A stretch of 39,697 nt of DNA, from NCBI GenBank assembly GCA_021813655.1, contig JAKAJU010000084.1, forward strand, positions 1 through 39,697, given 5' to 3'. The notes below the pieces were generated by a model. The model was not told the DNA's origin, did no database searches, and saw nothing but the letters and a program-made list of their open reading frames with translations. Numbering within the stretch: the first letter of the stretch is position 1; the number at the start of each line of letters is the position of its first letter. Shown in pieces: positions 37,841-39,697 of this stretch. The position numbers and the translations under genes are program-made. This DNA comes from Chloroflexota bacterium (GTDB taxonomy: Bacteria > Chloroflexota > Limnocylindria > Limnocylindrales > CSP1-4).

Positions 37841-39697
37841 ATGACGACACCCGAACCGACCGCGCTCGCGCCCGGTCGCACCATCGCCCGCTTCCTCGCC
37901 GACGCGCTGGTCGCGGCCGGCGTCGACATCGCGTTCACCGTCCCGGGCGAGAGCTTCCTCCCCCTCCTCGACGCGCTCGAGGCACGCGGGATCCGCGTCG
38001 TCGCGACCCGGCACGAAGGAGGAGCCTCGTTCATGGCCGAGGCCTGGGGCCAGCTCACGGGCCACCCGGCCGCCGTCCTCGGCACGCGCGGCGTCGGGGC
38101 CGCCAACATGTCCATCGGGATCGTGACAGCCCGGGCGGACTCCGCGCCGATGGTCGTGGTCGTGGGGCAGGTCCTGCGTCACCACCTGGGTCGGGAGGCG
38201 TTCCAGGAGATCGACATCGCGGGCTCCGTCGGCCGGCTCGCGAAGTGGGCCGTCGAGATCCGCGACCCGGAGGTCGCACCGGGCGCGATCGAGGAGGCGC
38301 TCCACCGGGTCGTGGACGGCCGTCCGGGGCCCGTGGTCATCTCCGTTCCCGAGGACGTCTTCGTCGAGACGACGGCGGACGCGCGCTTCAGCGGGTCCAC
38401 CCGGCCGCCCGAGCGCCGTGCGCCGGAACCTTCGCTCCCGCGGGCCTCCGCGATCCTCCGCATGCTCGCCGGAGCCGAGCGCCCGGTCATCCTCGCGGGC
38501 GCGGGCGTGCTCAGGTCGCGCGGGACGCGTGACCTCGTTCGGCTCGCCGAGACGCTCGAGGTGCCCGTCATCGCCTCGTGGCGGCGCGGCGATGTCTTCC
38601 CGAACGACCACCGCCTCTACCTCGGCATGGCCGGCTTCGGCGCGCCGAGCGTCGTCCGCGAGCGGCTCGCCGCGGCCGACGCGATCCTCGTCCTCGGGTC
38701 GCGCCTGTCCGAGGTCACGACGTTCGGGTACGCGATCCCCGCGGACGGCACGCAGTGGGCGCACGTGGACCGTGAGCCCCGGGCTGCCGATGGCGCGGCG
38801 CCAGGAGGTCCTGCGCTGGCCCTCACGGCCGATGCGGACGCGTTCCTCCGCGCTGCCCTGCGCGCGGTCGGGGGCGCCGTCCACGAGAAGGGGCGCTACG
38901 ACGCACGGCGGGCGGCCAACGCCGCCGACCGCGCGGCATTCCTCGCCGCGACGTCCCTCGCGGACAGCGCGTCGTCGGACGCCGGCGTCCATCCCGGGAA
39001 GGCTGTCGCGGCGCTCCAGGCTGCGCTCCCTCCGACCGCGGTCGTCACGACCGATGCGGGCAACTTCGCGGGCTGGATCGCCCGCGGCTACCGGTTCCGC
39101 CGGCCCGGCACCTTCCTCGGCCCGACGTCGGGCGCGATGGGCTACGCCCTGCCGGCGGCGATCGCGGCGTCACTGTGGGCGCCGGACCGGGCCGTCGTCG
39201 CAGTCGCGGGCGATGGCGGCTTCGCGATGACGATGTCCGAGCTCGAGACGGCGGTTCGCCTCCGCCTTCCCGTCATCGCGGTCGTCTTCGACGACCGCCG
39301 GTACGGGATGATCCGCGACCACCAGGTGCACGGAGGCCACGGGACCGTCGCGACCGATCTCGGCGACATCGACTTCGCGGCGGTTGCGCGCGGCCTCGGC
39401 GCACGCGGCGTCACCGTCGAGCGTGACGCCGATCTGGCCGGGGCGATGACGGACGCGGTGCGCTCGGGCGAGCCCACCGTGATCCATCTCCTCCTCGACC
39501 GCGCATGGGTCGCCGTCGACCGACGCGAGGAGGCCCCCGAGGCCGTCGAAACCCCCGAGGCCGTCGAGGCCGTGGAGGTGGTCGAGGTGGCGGTCGGCGC
39601 CGAGGCCGTCGAGGCGGAGGCCCAGGAGGCGCCGGCCGCCGGGGAAGCCTCCGAGGCCGTCGAGGTGGCAGAGGTCGTCGAGGCCGTGGGGGCCGCG
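37841..39697 (+). CDS. Thiamine diphosphate-dependent enzyme (acetolactate synthase-like), 3' end outside window
   Basis: The frame is open from ATG 37841 to the last base (619 residues, no stop), so the ORF track omits it. Domain order is that of ThDP decarboxylases and synthases. The Pyr domain (~12-180) has FTVPGESFLPLLDAL and the catalytic Glu E59 in TRHEGGASFMAEAWG. A central domain (~200-330) has PVILAGAGVLRSRG. The PP domain (~380-555) has GDGGFAMTMSELETAVR (G457-D458-G459) and VVFDDRRYGMI, with D485 at the metal position. The reaction cannot be fixed; acetolactate synthase, sulfopyruvate- or benzoylformate-decarboxylase-like options remain. From residue ~562 a Glu/Ala/Val-rich repetitive tail extends to the window edge. 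Confidence 0.88.
   Translation, partial: MTTPEPTALAPGRTIARFLADALVAAGVDIAFTVPGESFLPLLDALEARGIRVVATRHEGGASFMAEAWGQLTGHPAAVLGTRGVGAANMSIGIVTARADSAPMVVVVGQVLRHHLGREAFQEIDIAGSVGRLAKWAVEIRDPEVAPGAIEEALHRVVDGRPGPVVISVPEDVFVETTADARFSGSTRPPERRAPEPSLPRASAILRMLAGAERPVILAGAGVLRSRGTRDLVRLAETLEVPVIASWRRGDVFPNDHRLYLGMAGFGAPSVVRERLAAADAILVLGSRLSEVTTFGYAIPADGTQWAHVDREPRAADGAAPGGPALALTADADAFLRAALRAVGGAVHEKGRYDARRAANAADRAAFLAATSLADSASSDAGVHPGKAVAALQAALPPTAVVTTDAGNFAGWIARGYRFRRPGTFLGPTSGAMGYALPAAIAASLWAPDRAVVAVAGDGGFAMTMSELETAVRLRLPVIAVVFDDRRYGMIRDHQVHGGHGTVATDLGDIDFAAVARGLGARGVTVERDADLAGAMTDAVRSGEPTVIHLLLDRAWVAVDRREEAPEAVETPEAVEAVEVVEVAVGAEAVEAEAQEAPAAGEASEAVEVAEVVEAVGAA

Noticed and set aside
39290-39310. ThDP enzyme FDD instead of the usual NN metal motif, considered as inactivation
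   Set aside because: Asp can fill the metal-ligand position in ThDP enzymes, and the GDG motif and catalytic Glu are intact.

Overview
This is a very GC-rich (roughly 70% or more by eye) bacterial chromosome segment. It is densely packed and almost entirely on the + strand, and it is made of housekeeping genes: SRP/SMC, ribosomal proteins and translation factors, isoprenoid and lipid synthesis, RNA processing, and division or cell shape. The gene set (RNase J, short EF-Ts, family 4 uracil-DNA glycosylase, RodZ, a DUF3352-like protein, DHH phosphoesterase) and the order smc-ftsY-ffh...rpsP-khpA-rimM-trmD-rplS-rnhB-yraN-rpsB-tsf-pyrH-frr-uppS-cdsA-dxr-rseP-ispG-nusA-ylxR-infB-rbfA-nrnA-truB-ribF-rpsO-pnp fit a high-GC Chloroflexota lineage (Limnocylindria-like is my guess). 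A deep actinobacterial relative cannot be excluded from sequence alone. I see no rRNA, tRNA, CRISPR array, insertion sequence or prophage, and no stretch over 300 bases lacks a gene.

Layout, divided by promoter-like sites: (1) the 3' part of smc plus ftsY; (2) one reverse-strand nitrilase-family gene; (3) ffh, a DUF3352-like membrane protein, rpsP, khpA, rimM, trmD; (4) rplS, rnhB, yraN; (5) rpsB, tsf, pyrH, frr, uppS, cdsA, dxr, rseP, ispG; (6) nusA, ylxR, infB, rbfA, nrnA, truB, ribF; (7) rpsO, pnp; (8) asd, udg, rnj, ftsK, rodZ, cinA; (9) yajQ and a ThDP-dependent enzyme that runs off the window end. Many neighbours overlap by ATGA, GTGA or TGATG, so translational coupling is likely. Promoter candidates share a -10 of the form TAYACT, often preceded by TGn (extended -10). 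The nusA promoter has the best -35 and spacing.

Functionally, block 1-3 covers chromosome organisation and co-translational membrane targeting. Blocks 3-6 build and mature the ribosome and make lipid carriers: UppS and CdsA act on undecaprenyl and phospholipid precursors, and Dxr and IspG on the MEP pathway. Blocks 6-8 hold an RNA-decay set (NrnA, PNPase, RNase J) beside envelope and division genes.

The most striking observation is in pnp. The PNPase is 861 residues and carries a complete DnaQ/PolC-like DEDDh 3'-5' exonuclease domain inserted in frame between its two RNase PH domains. That would make one polypeptide with a phosphorolytic and a hydrolytic 3'-exonuclease. Other points worth a look are a hairpin that masks the pnp Shine-Dalgarno, a RibF lacking the riboflavin-kinase signature, a ylxR with no canonical start codon, a terminator-like hairpin in the nusA leader with no rimP gene before it, a 34-bp tandem repeat that sets the rnhB stop, and a clamp-binding-like QLTLF end on the uracil-DNA glycosylase.
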